The notes under the pieces were generated by a model. It made no database searches, had not been told where the DNA came from, and saw only the letters and a list, made by a program, of their open reading frames with translations. 64,000 nucleotides of DNA from Actinokineospora alba (GTDB lineage: Bacteria; Actinomycetota; Actinomycetes; Mycobacteriales; Pseudonocardiaceae), in NCBI RefSeq assembly GCF_004362515.1, contig NZ_SNXU01000001.1:1302001-1366000 (forward strand). The letters run 5' to 3'. Positions within the stretch are counted from its first letter, which is position 1. Every line of letters begins with the position of its first letter. The position numbers and the translations under genes are program-made. Shown in pieces: positions 26,007 through 34,603 of this stretch.

Positions 26007-26218
26007 GCGGACCTCTTTCTGAGGTGAGCTGACGCTTCGTAGTCGCTGAAACGGCCCCGAGAGTTACGGATCGCAGGTCACGATGTGCTCAATCACAGTC
26101 CCTTGACCTGGTCAGAGCACCCATTCGGTGTAACGCGGAGTGCCCGTGCGGTCGATACAGAATGCGATGGTCCGGTGTCCCCGTCGTGGCCGCCGCCGTG
26201 TCGGGAGGTGATGCCGGG
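26007..26218. promoter_or_regulatory. Divergent region between GT4/ugd and MFS/propeller units
   Basis: About 210 bp with a TTGACC box (26103-26108) and GATACAGAAT (about 26154), plausible promoter pieces for the + strand. CGAGAGTTACGG (about 26055-26066) resembles CGAGAGTAACGG upstream of the GT2-GT4 gene. No firm promoter can be fixed. Confidence 0.35.
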
Positions 26219-27436
26219 GTGTACATCGCGTCAGCGCGGGCAGGCCGGGGCTCTCGACTGGGCTCGGTGCCCCCCACGGTCGTCGCGCTGGGCACGGTCA
26301 GCCTGCTCACCGACATCTCCGCGGAGATGATCACCGCGTTCATGCCGGTCTACCTGCTTTTCACCCTCCATCTCAGCTACGTCCAGTTCGGACTCATCGA
26401 CGGCATCTACACGGGCGCGACCGCGATCCTGCGCCTGGTGGGCGGCCACGTCGCCGACCGGCTGCGCAGGCCCAAGCTGATCGCCGGAGTCGGCTATGGA
26501 CTGTCCGCGTCCACCAAGCTGCTGTTCCCGGCGGTCGGCGCGTCGACGTTCGGCATCGGCGCGCTCATCGCGGTGGACCGGGCGGGCAAGGGGCTGCGCA
26601 CGGCCCCTCGGGACGCGCTGATCTCACTGAGCGTGCCCACGGAGCGACTCGGCACCGCGTTCGGCGTGCACCGCGGCATGGACACCATCGGTGCCCTGCT
26701 CGGCCCGATCGTCACGTTCCTGCTGCTGGCCAACCTGGGCAGCGCCCCGACGCCGATCTTCGTCGTGAGCTTCGGTTTCGCGGCGGTCGGCCTGATCGTG
26801 CTGATGTTCTTCGTCCGGGAACGGCCCGTGGCCGAGGTCCCCGCCGGTCCCCGCCCGTCGATTCGAGCGGGGTTGGCGCTGCTCGCCGACCGGAGGTTCC
26901 GCCGCGCCTGCGCGGTCGCCGGGCTGCTCGGGCTGGCGACGCTGTCGGACGTGTTCGTCTTCGTGCTTGTGCAGCGCACCACGGAGATCTCGATCGGCGC
27001 GCTGCCACTGCTGCCCTTGCTGACGGCGGGCACGTTCCTGCTCGCCGCCGCCCCACTGGGCAGGCTGGCCGACCGGGTCGGCCGGTGGCCGATGTTCTTC
27101 GCGGGCCACCTGCTGCTCCTCGGCGTCTACCTCCTCCTGCTCGCGCCGTCGGGCGGGTACGTCGTCGCGGTCGCGGCGCTGGTGCTGCACGGGCTGTTCT
27201 ACGCCGCGACCGATGGTGTCCTGTCGGCGTGGGCGAGCACGATGATCCCGGCCAGCCTGCGGGCTTCCGGACTGTCCGTCGTACAGACCGGGCAGGCGCT
27301 CGCCCGACTGACGTCCTCGGTAGCCTTCGGCTTTCTGCTGCAGTACACCGCGATCGGCACCGCCGTTCTCGTCGCGGTCGGAACGCTCGCCGCGGCCTTG
27401 CTCGTGGTGGCGCAGGTGACGAGGACCAGCGCATGA
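26219..27436 (+). CDS. MFS transporter, 12-TM, in the polysaccharide locus
   Basis: 405 residues from GTG 26219, chosen for GGGAGGTG about 10 nt upstream; an in-frame ATG at 26162 is the longer alternative. It has twelve hydrophobic segments, MFS motif A variants (GHVADRLRRPKLI after TM2-3, and GRLADRVGRWPMFF in the second half) and the stretch AVDRAGKGLRTAPRDALIS. The latter is typical of a bacterial MFS subgroup of unknown substrate. It is translationally coupled (ATGA) to a propeller-like protein gene, so the two may work together at the membrane. Confidence 0.9.
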   Translation: MYIASARAGRGSRLGSVPPTVVALGTVSLLTDISAEMITAFMPVYLLFTLHLSYVQFGLIDGIYTGATAILRLVGGHVADRLRRPKLIAGVGYGLSASTKLLFPAVGASTFGIGALIAVDRAGKGLRTAPRDALISLSVPTERLGTAFGVHRGMDTIGALLGPIVTFLLLANLGSAPTPIFVVSFGFAAVGLIVLMFFVRERPVAEVPAGPRPSIRAGLALLADRRFRRACAVAGLLGLATLSDVFVFVLVQRTTEISIGALPLLPLLTAGTFLLAAAPLGRLADRVGRWPMFFAGHLLLLGVYLLLLAPSGGYVVAVAALVLHGLFYAATDGVLSAWASTMIPASLRASGLSVVQTGQALARLTSSVAFGFLLQYTAIGTAVLVAVGTLAAALLVVAQVTRTSA

Positions 27437-28392
27437 GAGACCTGGTGTCGCGGTATCGAATCGCGATCGGTTTGGTTCTGATCGTGGTCGTCGCGGGACT
27501 GACGTCGTGGTACGTGATCACCACCGCGCGCCCGGAGGCCGGCGCGGGCGGCCAGAACGGCGGCGTGTTGGTGATCGACCAGCGCGCGGGCGGCGACGCC
27601 GTATCCACTTTGGACGGAGATCCGGAGGGGCAGCGGACGCCGACCGGGCTGCGCTGCCAGCGGGTGTACTCGGCGGGCGGCACCACCGTGTGCCTGCGAC
27701 CGTCCGGGGTGGGCTTCGAGGCAGCGGTCCTCGACGCGGGCGGCAAGACGCTGCGTTCGGTCGCGCTGCCGGGGGTGCCGAGCCGGGCGCGGGTGTCCGC
27801 GTCGGGGCGGATCGTGTCGTGGACGGTGTTCGTGACCGGCGATTCGTATGCGGCGCCGGGGGGATTCTCCACGCGCACCGGGTTCCTGGACCTGCGGTCG
27901 GGGACGCTGGTGGAGTCGCTGGAGAGCTTCTCGACCACTGTGGACGGTGCGCCGCACGACGCGGTGGACGAGAACTTCTGGGGCCTGACGGTCGCCGCCG
28001 ACGACACCACCTTCTACGCCACGCTCGGGACCGGTGGCCGCCGGTGGCTGGTCAAGGGCGACCTGTCGGCACGCACGGTCGCGACGGTCCGGCCGGGGCC
28101 GGAGTGTCCGTCGCTGTCACCGGACGGGACGAAGGTGGCCTACAAGAAGGCGGGCCGCTGGGTCGGGCGGTGGGAGTTGGCGGTGCTGGATCTGGCCGCA
28201 GGCAAGGAGACTGTGCTGCCGAAGACCGAGGGCATCGACGACCAGGCCGCCTGGCTGGACGACTCGACCCTGGCTTACGGAGCCCCGTCGAGCTCGACGG
28301 GGGTGCCTTCGGTGTTCCGCGTGGCGGCGGACGGTTCCAGCGACCCGGTGCTGCTGGCGAAAGACGCATCCTCCCCGGTCCCGGCTGGTTGA
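27433..28392 (+). CDS. Membrane-anchored beta-propeller-like (TolB/WD40-type) protein
   Basis: 319 residues, ATG overlapping the MFS stop. One N-terminal membrane anchor (about 8-30, RIAIGLVLIVVVAGLTSWYV) precedes an extracytoplasmic domain of repeated beta strands. Its blade-like motifs are SARVSASGRIVSW, GLTVAADDTTFYAT, CPSLSPDGTKVAYKK, LAVLDLAAGKETVL and AAWLDDSTLAYG. That pattern is typical of TolB-like six-bladed propellers that bind proteins or glycans. The partner is unknown. It is convergent with the deacetylase gene, with only 18 bp between stops. Confidence 0.8.
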   Translation: MRDLVSRYRIAIGLVLIVVVAGLTSWYVITTARPEAGAGGQNGGVLVIDQRAGGDAVSTLDGDPEGQRTPTGLRCQRVYSAGGTTVCLRPSGVGFEAAVLDAGGKTLRSVALPGVPSRARVSASGRIVSWTVFVTGDSYAAPGGFSTRTGFLDLRSGTLVESLESFSTTVDGAPHDAVDENFWGLTVAADDTTFYATLGTGGRRWLVKGDLSARTVATVRPGPECPSLSPDGTKVAYKKAGRWVGRWELAVLDLAAGKETVLPKTEGIDDQAAWLDDSTLAYGAPSSSTGVPSVFRVAADGSSDPVLLAKDASSPVPAG

Positions 28393-28410
28393 TGAACCCA
28401 GGCGGACTGG

Positions 28411-29172
28411 CTACGGGCGGAACCAGGCTGTTCGCCAGGGTTTGCCGGTCGTGAGGACCTCGGCGACTGAGCCCGCCCGGTAGCCCTGTTCGCCCAAAGC
28501 CGCGACCAGTTCCCTGGTGACCTCGCCCCGGTCGAACGTCGGCCGAGGCGTGTCGTCGCCCTCCGGGACCTCGAAACCGTCGTGCAGCAACACGATCGCG
28601 CCCGGGTGCAGCTGCGGGAGCGCGCGGCGGGCGACCTCGCGAGCCGAGCCGTCGACCCAGTCCGACACGGTCGGGCCCCACACGACGACCTCCAGCCCCG
28701 CGCGGCGGGCCGCCGCGAACGTCGACAGGGACTGGGAGCCGTAGGCGGGGCGGAACAGGCGGATGTCGGTGCCGCTGACCGCCGCCAGCCTGCGCTTTCC
28801 GTCCGCGATGAGCCGGTGCACCTGGGACGCGGGCAAACCGGTCAGGCGTGCGTGGTCGATTCCGTGCAAAGCGATCTCGTGACCCTCGGCGACCACTCGC
28901 CGCACGAGGTCGGGGTGGCGTTCGGCGCGTTCGACGAGGATGAAGAAGGTGGCGTGGATCCCCAGGGCGGCAAGGGCTTCAAGCACCTCCGGGGTGCCGT
29001 CCGGGTCAGGTCCGTCGTCGTAGGTCAGGGCGACCATCCGCTCGCTGGTGCGGGCGGCGCGCAGGGAGCCGATGGGGGTGAGGAGGCGGTCGGTCGCCTG
29101 GCGGACCTTCGTCCGGGCGCGCGGCGAAAGCCGTTGTGCCAGACCGGAGGTCAGTGCTCCCAGCGACGTCAT
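28411..29172 (-). CDS. Polysaccharide deacetylase (NodB domain, CE4)
   Basis: 253 residues from ATG 29172, which overlaps the preceding GT stop (ATGA). NodB motifs: MVALTYDDGPDPDGTPEVLE (catalytic Asp and metal Asp), HGIDHARLTG (metal His pair), FRPAYGSQS (motif 3), VVVWGPTVSDW (motif 4) and IVLLHDG (motif 5). No signal peptide is evident, unlike most wall-active CE4 enzymes. It may therefore act on a cytoplasmic sugar-lipid intermediate, removing N-acetyl groups from the repeat unit. It is the last gene of the main minus-strand unit. Confidence 0.9.
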   Translation of the reverse strand: MTSLGALTSGLAQRLSPRARTKVRQATDRLLTPIGSLRAARTSERMVALTYDDGPDPDGTPEVLEALAALGIHATFFILVERAERHPDLVRRVVAEGHEIALHGIDHARLTGLPASQVHRLIADGKRRLAAVSGTDIRLFRPAYGSQSLSTFAAARRAGLEVVVWGPTVSDWVDGSAREVARRALPQLHPGAIVLLHDGFEVPEGDDTPRPTFDRGEVTRELVAALGEQGYRAGSVAEVLTTGKPWRTAWFRP

Positions 29173-30299
29173 CCGATACTCCCAGCGGCGATCTCGGCGA
29201 CCTGGCGCGCGGCGCGGTCCCAGGTGTAGTGCTCGGCGACACGCGGGGCGTCGGCGTGGGTGTGGCGGTAGATGTCGTCGTCGGCGAGGACCTCGGCGAT
29301 GACTTTCGCCAGGTCGGCGGGGTCGTCGCCGCGCACCAGGTCGCCGGTCCGGCCCGCCTGGATGATCTCCGGCATGGCGAAGGCGTCGCGGCCGACACAC
29401 GGCAGGCCGCGGGAAAGGGCTTCGACGAAAGCGATCCCGAAACCCTCGAACCGCGACGGCAGGACGAACAGGTCGTGCGCGTCGTACAGGGCGGCCAGCT
29501 CGCCGACCGGTCGCCTGCCGAGGAACTCCACGCCCGGTGGGACGGGACCGGGCAGCGGCCATTCCCGCGGGCCGACGACAGTCAGGGTGAGCTCCGGGTC
29601 GACGTCGCGGCGCAAAACCTCCAGGGCCGCCACCACTTGGTCGCCCGCCTTGGTGTGGAAGTCCTTGCCCACCAACAGCAACCGGCGTCGTGGGCCGGAC
29701 ATGCGCCGCGCGTGCGCCGCCCGGGTCGCGGCCGGATCCGGGGCGCCGGTGGACACCCCCGGGTTGACCACGTGCACCTTCTCCGGCGGCAGCCCGCTGA
29801 CCCGGACGAGGTGGTCGGCGAACCAGCCACTCATCGCCAGCACGCCCGCCGCCGACGCGTAGACCCGGTGCTGCCGCTCGGCCGACCAGCGAACTGCCTC
29901 GCGGGTCAGCGACGGGAAGTGGCTCAGCCCGCCCGGCTGGTCGATCAGCTCGGTGAGGACGTCGTAGCTGAGGTCCTGGAGCAGGAAGTAGGGCTTATCC
30001 AGCACCGCGAGGTCCTGGATCTGCAGCACGGCGTCGCAGTCCGACGTGCGGGAAGCCTTGCGCAGCAAGGTTTCCTCATACCTGCGGGCCACCTTCGAGT
30101 GCCGCCACATGCTCACCCACCGCCCGTCCACCCGGCGCGCGTAGGCGGCCTTGAACGCGGTGCGCACCGCCGCGGGGTGTTCCACGCCGAGGTCGACCAC
30201 GTCCACCCGGTTGCGCAGTGCGGCGCGCAGGTTCCACGGCGTGTGCGACCAGGTCAGCTCCGGGACGGGGTCCCAGCTGCAGGCGAATCCCAGTCTCAT
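29169..30299 (-). CDS. Glycosyltransferase family 4 (GT1/GT4-like)
   Basis: 376 residues, ATG start overlapping the stop of the polymerase gene (ATGA). The donor-binding half contains RRRLLLVGKDFHTKAGDQVV, GPVPPGVEFLGRRPVGELAA and the E-x7-E segment SRFEGFGIAFVEALSRGLP. An N-terminal MRLGFACSWDPVPELTWSHTP suggests a capsule-type enzyme. It would add one sugar to the undecaprenyl-linked unit on the cytoplasmic face. It is coupled to the Wzy-like and deacetylase genes. Confidence 0.9.
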   Translation of the reverse strand: MRLGFACSWDPVPELTWSHTPWNLRAALRNRVDVVDLGVEHPAAVRTAFKAAYARRVDGRWVSMWRHSKVARRYEETLLRKASRTSDCDAVLQIQDLAVLDKPYFLLQDLSYDVLTELIDQPGGLSHFPSLTREAVRWSAERQHRVYASAAGVLAMSGWFADHLVRVSGLPPEKVHVVNPGVSTGAPDPAATRAAHARRMSGPRRRLLLVGKDFHTKAGDQVVAALEVLRRDVDPELTLTVVGPREWPLPGPVPPGVEFLGRRPVGELAALYDAHDLFVLPSRFEGFGIAFVEALSRGLPCVGRDAFAMPEIIQAGRTGDLVRGDDPADLAKVIAEVLADDDIYRHTHADAPRVAEHYTWDRAARQVAEIAAGSIG

Positions 30300-31633
30300 G
30301 TCGACGACCTCACACTCGGCTGGTCAGCGGATTCGGGGTCCTCGATGGCGTCGATCTCGTCGCGCCGGGCCATCCGCCACAGGGCGCCGATGATGCCGAT
30401 GACGAGGAACAGCAGGCCGCTGATCATCGGGAACCCGAGTCCGTCGAAGGTGACGAAGGCCAGTGCCGCGACCGCGATCGAGGCGGCCAGGGCCTGCCCG
30501 AGGTGGCGGAGGTCCTCGTCGCGGGCGCGGGCCCGGATGCCGCGCGCGGAGGCGAAGCTGATGACGAACAGCAGGATCAACGCGGTCAGGCCGAAGAACC
30601 CGGTCTCGATGATCTGGCCGAGGTATTGGTTGTCCAGGGTGATGAAGTCCTCCGGCAGGAACGTGCCGAACGCGCGGCCGAACCACGGGGAGTCGTTGAT
30701 GAACTCGCCGACCACCACGTAGTCGTCGGTGCGGCCCTGGATGCTTGGGTCGTCCTGCCAGCCGGTGAACAGTCCGGTGATCGTGCCGACCAGGCCGGGG
30801 ATGAGCAGCCGCAGGCACACCACGAAGACCGGGCCGACCAGGAGCGCGACCATCCGCCGGAATCCGTTCCAGCCCGCGAAGAGCACGATGAACGCGACGA
30901 ACATGCCGAGCGTGGCCGACCGCGACACCGACATCGGGCTGGCGATGCCGATCAGCGCCACCAGTCCCCACCACAGCCAGCGGCGTTCCTTGACGTAGAA
31001 CGCCAGGTGCAGCGCGATCGGGAACACCATCGCGAGCACGACGCCGTACTCGATCGCGTGCGAGGCGGTGGCCGAGACCCGGCGGAAACTGGAGCGGTCG
31101 GTGACCGAGGCGATGGTGTAGTTGACCTCCAGGCCGGGGATCTTGTAGAGCTCGGCCAGGTTGAGCCCGGTGGCGAACTGCAGCAGCCCCATCACGGCGA
31201 TGACACCGGTGAGGATGACGATCGTCCGCAGCAGCAGCTCGACGCTCTTGCGGGTGCGCAGCAGGTCCGCGGCGACGAACGCGATGCCGCACCACGACAT
31301 CAGGGTCAGCATCGCGCGATCGGCCCCGGACACCTGCGGAGCGGGCAGCGGCTGCAGCATCCCGACCGAGTACGACACCAGGATCGCGATGGCCAGCAGG
31401 CCGACCGCGACCCGCGCGGGCTGCAGGCCGGTCACGATCCCCGACCCCGGCCGCATCCGCACGACCAGCCAGAACAGCAGCAAACCCATGCCGAGCACCC
31501 CGGCGGGGGTGCCACTCGCCCCCAGCGGGCCGATGATCAGCTGGGCGGGCAGGCAGAACAGCAGGACGGCGTAGACGGTCAGCAGACCGCGCGCGTCGCC
31601 CCGCTCCTGTCTGGCGGGGAGGAAGGAGGACAC
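30296..31633 (-). CDS. O-antigen polymerase/ligase-like (Wzy/WaaL) membrane protein
   Basis: 445 residues, GTG start. About twelve hydrophobic segments are visible, with a periplasmic-type loop near residues 290-340 (GWQDDPSIQGRTDDYVVVGE, FGTFLPEDFITLDNQYLGQI), the pattern of Wzy_C enzymes. It would join lipid-linked repeats on the outer face of the membrane. It lies 7 bp after the Wzz-like gene and overlaps the next GT by 4 bp, matching the Wzy-Wzz partnership. Ligase activity is an alternative, since both share the fold. Confidence 0.85.
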   Translation of the reverse strand: MSSFLPARQERGDARGLLTVYAVLLFCLPAQLIIGPLGASGTPAGVLGMGLLLFWLVVRMRPGSGIVTGLQPARVAVGLLAIAILVSYSVGMLQPLPAPQVSGADRAMLTLMSWCGIAFVAADLLRTRKSVELLLRTIVILTGVIAVMGLLQFATGLNLAELYKIPGLEVNYTIASVTDRSSFRRVSATASHAIEYGVVLAMVFPIALHLAFYVKERRWLWWGLVALIGIASPMSVSRSATLGMFVAFIVLFAGWNGFRRMVALLVGPVFVVCLRLLIPGLVGTITGLFTGWQDDPSIQGRTDDYVVVGEFINDSPWFGRAFGTFLPEDFITLDNQYLGQIIETGFFGLTALILLFVISFASARGIRARARDEDLRHLGQALAASIAVAALAFVTFDGLGFPMISGLLFLVIGIIGALWRMARRDEIDAIEDPESADQPSVRSST

Positions 31634-31640
31634 CGCCCGC

Positions 31641-32726
31641 TCACTTGGTTCCGGGCGTCGACCCGTTCGTCGGCGACATCCGCAACGGACGTGCCCCCGC
31701 CGGGGTCGAGTCGACCCGCTTCGGCGCGGGGGTCTCCGTCGGCCGCTGCTCGGTCTGCAGCGGCGTCACGGGCTTGACCCGCTTGGTCTCGTCGACCCGA
31801 GGCCAGTCCGGGTCCGGCTTGGGCGGGGTGACCGGCTGGACCCGCTGGGTCTTCTCGGCCGATCCCGGGGGCGCCTGCCGGGGCTGCCGTCCGTGCGCGG
31901 CGGGGTCGATGAACCCGGGCGGCGGGCGGCGGTGATCCTGCGGCGGGACCGGGGGTCTGCGGTTGCCGGGAGCCAGGTCGACAGGCGGGATCTCGACGGG
32001 CAGGATCTCGTCGACACCGCTCTCCTCCATCGCCTTGGCGGCCTCTTCCTGCAGCTTGCGCGCCTGCACGCTCTCGGCCATGAAGGCGGCGAGCACGGTC
32101 AGGGCGAGGCCGACGGCGAGCATGCCCGCGAGCGCGCGCATCTGGCTGCCCCGCGACGCCTCGGCCTGGGTCGCGGTGGTGACCGGGCTCAGGACGATCA
32201 GCAGGTTCTGCGGCGCCTTGAGTTCGAGTTGGTTGCGCTGCAGCAGCTCGCCCATCGCCTTCTCGACGATCCGGGCGGTGTTCAGCGCTTCCTGTTCGTC
32301 CTTGGACTTGGCGGTGACCTGGAGCACCGGGGCCTCGCCGGGCACGATGTCGACCAGGTACTCCGCGGTCGCGCCCTTGCTCTTCATGTCCTCGACCGAC
32401 ACCGGGTCGTTCATCCGGCGGGCGGTGATCTCGGCGACGATGCCGAGGGCGCCGCCGAAGCCGAGGTACGGGTTGGCCTGGCCTGCCTGGGTCGAGCCGA
32501 CCTGCGCGGGCACGAGCAGCACGTCGGAGGCCTTGGCCTCGTAGGTGGGCGGGATGGCGACGAAGATCCCGACGGCGGCCACCAGCATCAGGCCCAGGCC
32601 GGTACCGACGACCACCCAGTGTCTGCCGAGGACCTTCAGCGCGCTGACGAAGTCGAGTTCCTGGCCTGCCCTCTCGCGGGCGCGGGCGATCACGAGGCGA
32701 CGCTTGTTCTTGCTGGTCTCGCTCAT
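31641..32726 (-). CDS. Wzz-like polysaccharide co-polymerase with a Pro-rich cytoplasmic tail
   Basis: 361 residues from ATG 32726 (GGAGGT upstream, overlap with asnB stop). A first membrane segment (about 37-56, VVVGTGLGLMLVAAVGIFVA) and a second (about 193-212, ALAGMLAVGLALTVLAAFM) enclose a Wzz-type extracytoplasmic domain. No Walker motifs follow, so no BY-kinase is fused. Instead about 140 residues of tail are rich in Pro, with near-repeats QRVQPVTPP and KRVKPVTPL. It should set chain length with the Wzy-like polymerase encoded next. Confidence 0.85.
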   Translation of the reverse strand: MSETSKNKRRLVIARARERAGQELDFVSALKVLGRHWVVVGTGLGLMLVAAVGIFVAIPPTYEAKASDVLLVPAQVGSTQAGQANPYLGFGGALGIVAEITARRMNDPVSVEDMKSKGATAEYLVDIVPGEAPVLQVTAKSKDEQEALNTARIVEKAMGELLQRNQLELKAPQNLLIVLSPVTTATQAEASRGSQMRALAGMLAVGLALTVLAAFMAESVQARKLQEEAAKAMEESGVDEILPVEIPPVDLAPGNRRPPVPPQDHRRPPPGFIDPAAHGRQPRQAPPGSAEKTQRVQPVTPPKPDPDWPRVDETKRVKPVTPLQTEQRPTETPAPKRVDSTPAGARPLRMSPTNGSTPGTK

Positions 32727-34603
32727 CGCAGTACCTCCGATCTCTTCGTGCCGGTCAACTCGTCGCTGTTCCCCAGTCCCCGATGCCACACTTCCAGCGA
32801 CAGCAGCGTCCAGAGTCTCGGTTGCTCATTTCGGCTGCCCGAGTCGTGCTCGGCGAGCAGCCTGCGCACGGCCCCTGGTTCCAGCACGCTCGCCGCGAAC
32901 GACGACGGGCCGGTCAGCAGGTCGTGCGCCATGTCGCGCAGCCCGCCGCGGAACCACGCGTCGAGCGGCACCCGGAAACCGGCTTTCTTGCGGTCGACCA
33001 CGTCGGCGGGCAGGTGTCGGCGGGCGACCTCCTTGACCACCCACTTGGTCACGCCGTTGCGGACCTTGACCGAGCTGGGCAGCGAGAACGCCAGTTCCAC
33101 CACCCGATGGTCCATGAACGGCGGCCGCAATTCCAGCGAAGCGGCCATCGACATCCGGTCACCGCGTTCGAGCAGGTTGTCGGCGAGCCAGGAGTGCGAG
33201 TCGGCGTAGAGCATCCGGTGCAGGGCGTCACCACGGCCGCGCTGGTACGGGCCCAGGACGCTGCGCGTGGCGGGCTCGCCGAGCAGCGCGGTGCGCTCGG
33301 CCCCGGTGAACGGCGCGAACCAGCCGCGCATCCGCTCGGCGGTGCTCGGCTCGGCCATCGCCCGCATGGCGACGCCGAGGCGGGCGCCCGCGGCGGGCAG
33401 CGACTGCTCAAGCCTGCGCAGGACCGCGCCGCGCGGCAACGCGGGCAGCAGCCCGGCCCAGCGGGTCGCGCGCGCGAAGCGGTACTTGGGGTAGCCGCCG
33501 AACAGCTCGTCGCTGCCCTCCCCGGACAGCACGACCTTCACGTCCCGGCGGGCCAGCTCGGCCAGCTTGAACACCGCGACGTCGGCGGGTTCGGACAGCG
33601 GCGCGTCGCGGTGCCAGCTCAGCTTCGTCCACGACTCGCGGAAGTCCTCGGCGGTGACGATCACTTCGTGGTGCTTGCTGCCGACGATGTCCGCGACCTT
33701 GCGCGCCCACTCGACCTCGTCGACCCGCGCGTCGCCGAAACCGGCGGAGAACGTGTGCAGGTCGGCGCCGTCACGGGCCTTCGCGATGAGCGCGGTGATC
33801 AGGCTGGAGTCGACCCCGCCGGACAGGTAGGCGCCCACCGGGACGTCGGCGACCAGCGCGTCGCGCAGGGCCTCGTCCAGCGCCTCGGCGACCAACTCCA
33901 CCGCCTCGGCCGGTCCGCAGCCCACCCGGGCCGGCCGGACCGGGACCTCCCAGTACTGCCGCAGCCGGAGCTGGCCGTCACGGCCGAGGGTGAGCCGGTG
34001 GCCCTGCGGCACCTTGCGCACGCCTTTGACCAGTGTGAACGGCGCCGGGACCGACCGGTGCGCGAGGTAGTCGTGCAGGCTCTCCTGGTCGACCTCGGGG
34101 CTGCCGATGACCGGGTACAGCGCCTTGATCTCCGAAGCGAAGGCGAAGACCTTGTCGTCGGCGTAGTAGTACAGCGGCAGGATGCCCATGCGGTCGCGGA
34201 CCAGGTGCAGCTCGCCGGTCTCGGCGTCGTGCAGCGCGTAGGCGAACTGCCCACGCAGCTTGCTGGTCCCGTTCACGCCGTGCTTGTCGTACAGCGCGAG
34301 CAACGTCTCAGTGTCGCCTTTGGTGCGGTACGGGTAGTCCGGCAGCTCCGTCCGCAGCTGGCGGTAATTCAGGATCTCGCCGTTGAACGCGAGGTGCTGA
34401 CGTCCGCTCGCGGACTCCATCGGCTGCACGGACGCGTCCAGGTCGATGATCGAGAGCCGGGTGTGCGCGAAGCCGACCGATCCCTCGAACCAGACACCGC
34501 TGTCGTCCGGGCCGCGGTGGTGCAGGGTCGCGCCCATGGCGGCGAGCAGCTCGGGGTCGACGGGCCCGCCGTCGAGCCTGCGGATCCCCGCTATTCCGCA
34601 CAT
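32723..34603 (-). CDS. asnB: Asparagine synthase-like glutamine amidotransferase (AsnB/WbpS type)
   Basis: 626 residues from ATG 34603; the start MCGIAGIRR exposes the nucleophilic Cys2 of class II glutaminases. The glutaminase domain (about 1-200) includes RGPDDSG and FNGEILNY. The synthetase domain has the PPi loop LSGGVDSSL (about 265) and VVLSGEGSDELFGGYPK. It transfers ammonia from glutamine to an adenylated carboxylate. Its place among polysaccharide genes fits a WbpS-like role, converting a uronic acid to a uronamide, rather than free asparagine synthesis; this is inferred. It overlaps the GT2-GT4 gene by 13 bp and the Wzz gene by 4 bp. Confidence 0.88.
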   Translation of the reverse strand: MCGIAGIRRLDGGPVDPELLAAMGATLHHRGPDDSGVWFEGSVGFAHTRLSIIDLDASVQPMESASGRQHLAFNGEILNYRQLRTELPDYPYRTKGDTETLLALYDKHGVNGTSKLRGQFAYALHDAETGELHLVRDRMGILPLYYYADDKVFAFASEIKALYPVIGSPEVDQESLHDYLAHRSVPAPFTLVKGVRKVPQGHRLTLGRDGQLRLRQYWEVPVRPARVGCGPAEAVELVAEALDEALRDALVADVPVGAYLSGGVDSSLITALIAKARDGADLHTFSAGFGDARVDEVEWARKVADIVGSKHHEVIVTAEDFRESWTKLSWHRDAPLSEPADVAVFKLAELARRDVKVVLSGEGSDELFGGYPKYRFARATRWAGLLPALPRGAVLRRLEQSLPAAGARLGVAMRAMAEPSTAERMRGWFAPFTGAERTALLGEPATRSVLGPYQRGRGDALHRMLYADSHSWLADNLLERGDRMSMAASLELRPPFMDHRVVELAFSLPSSVKVRNGVTKWVVKEVARRHLPADVVDRKKAGFRVPLDAWFRGGLRDMAHDLLTGPSSFAASVLEPGAVRRLLAEHDSGSRNEQPRLWTLLSLEVWHRGLGNSDELTGTKRSEVLR

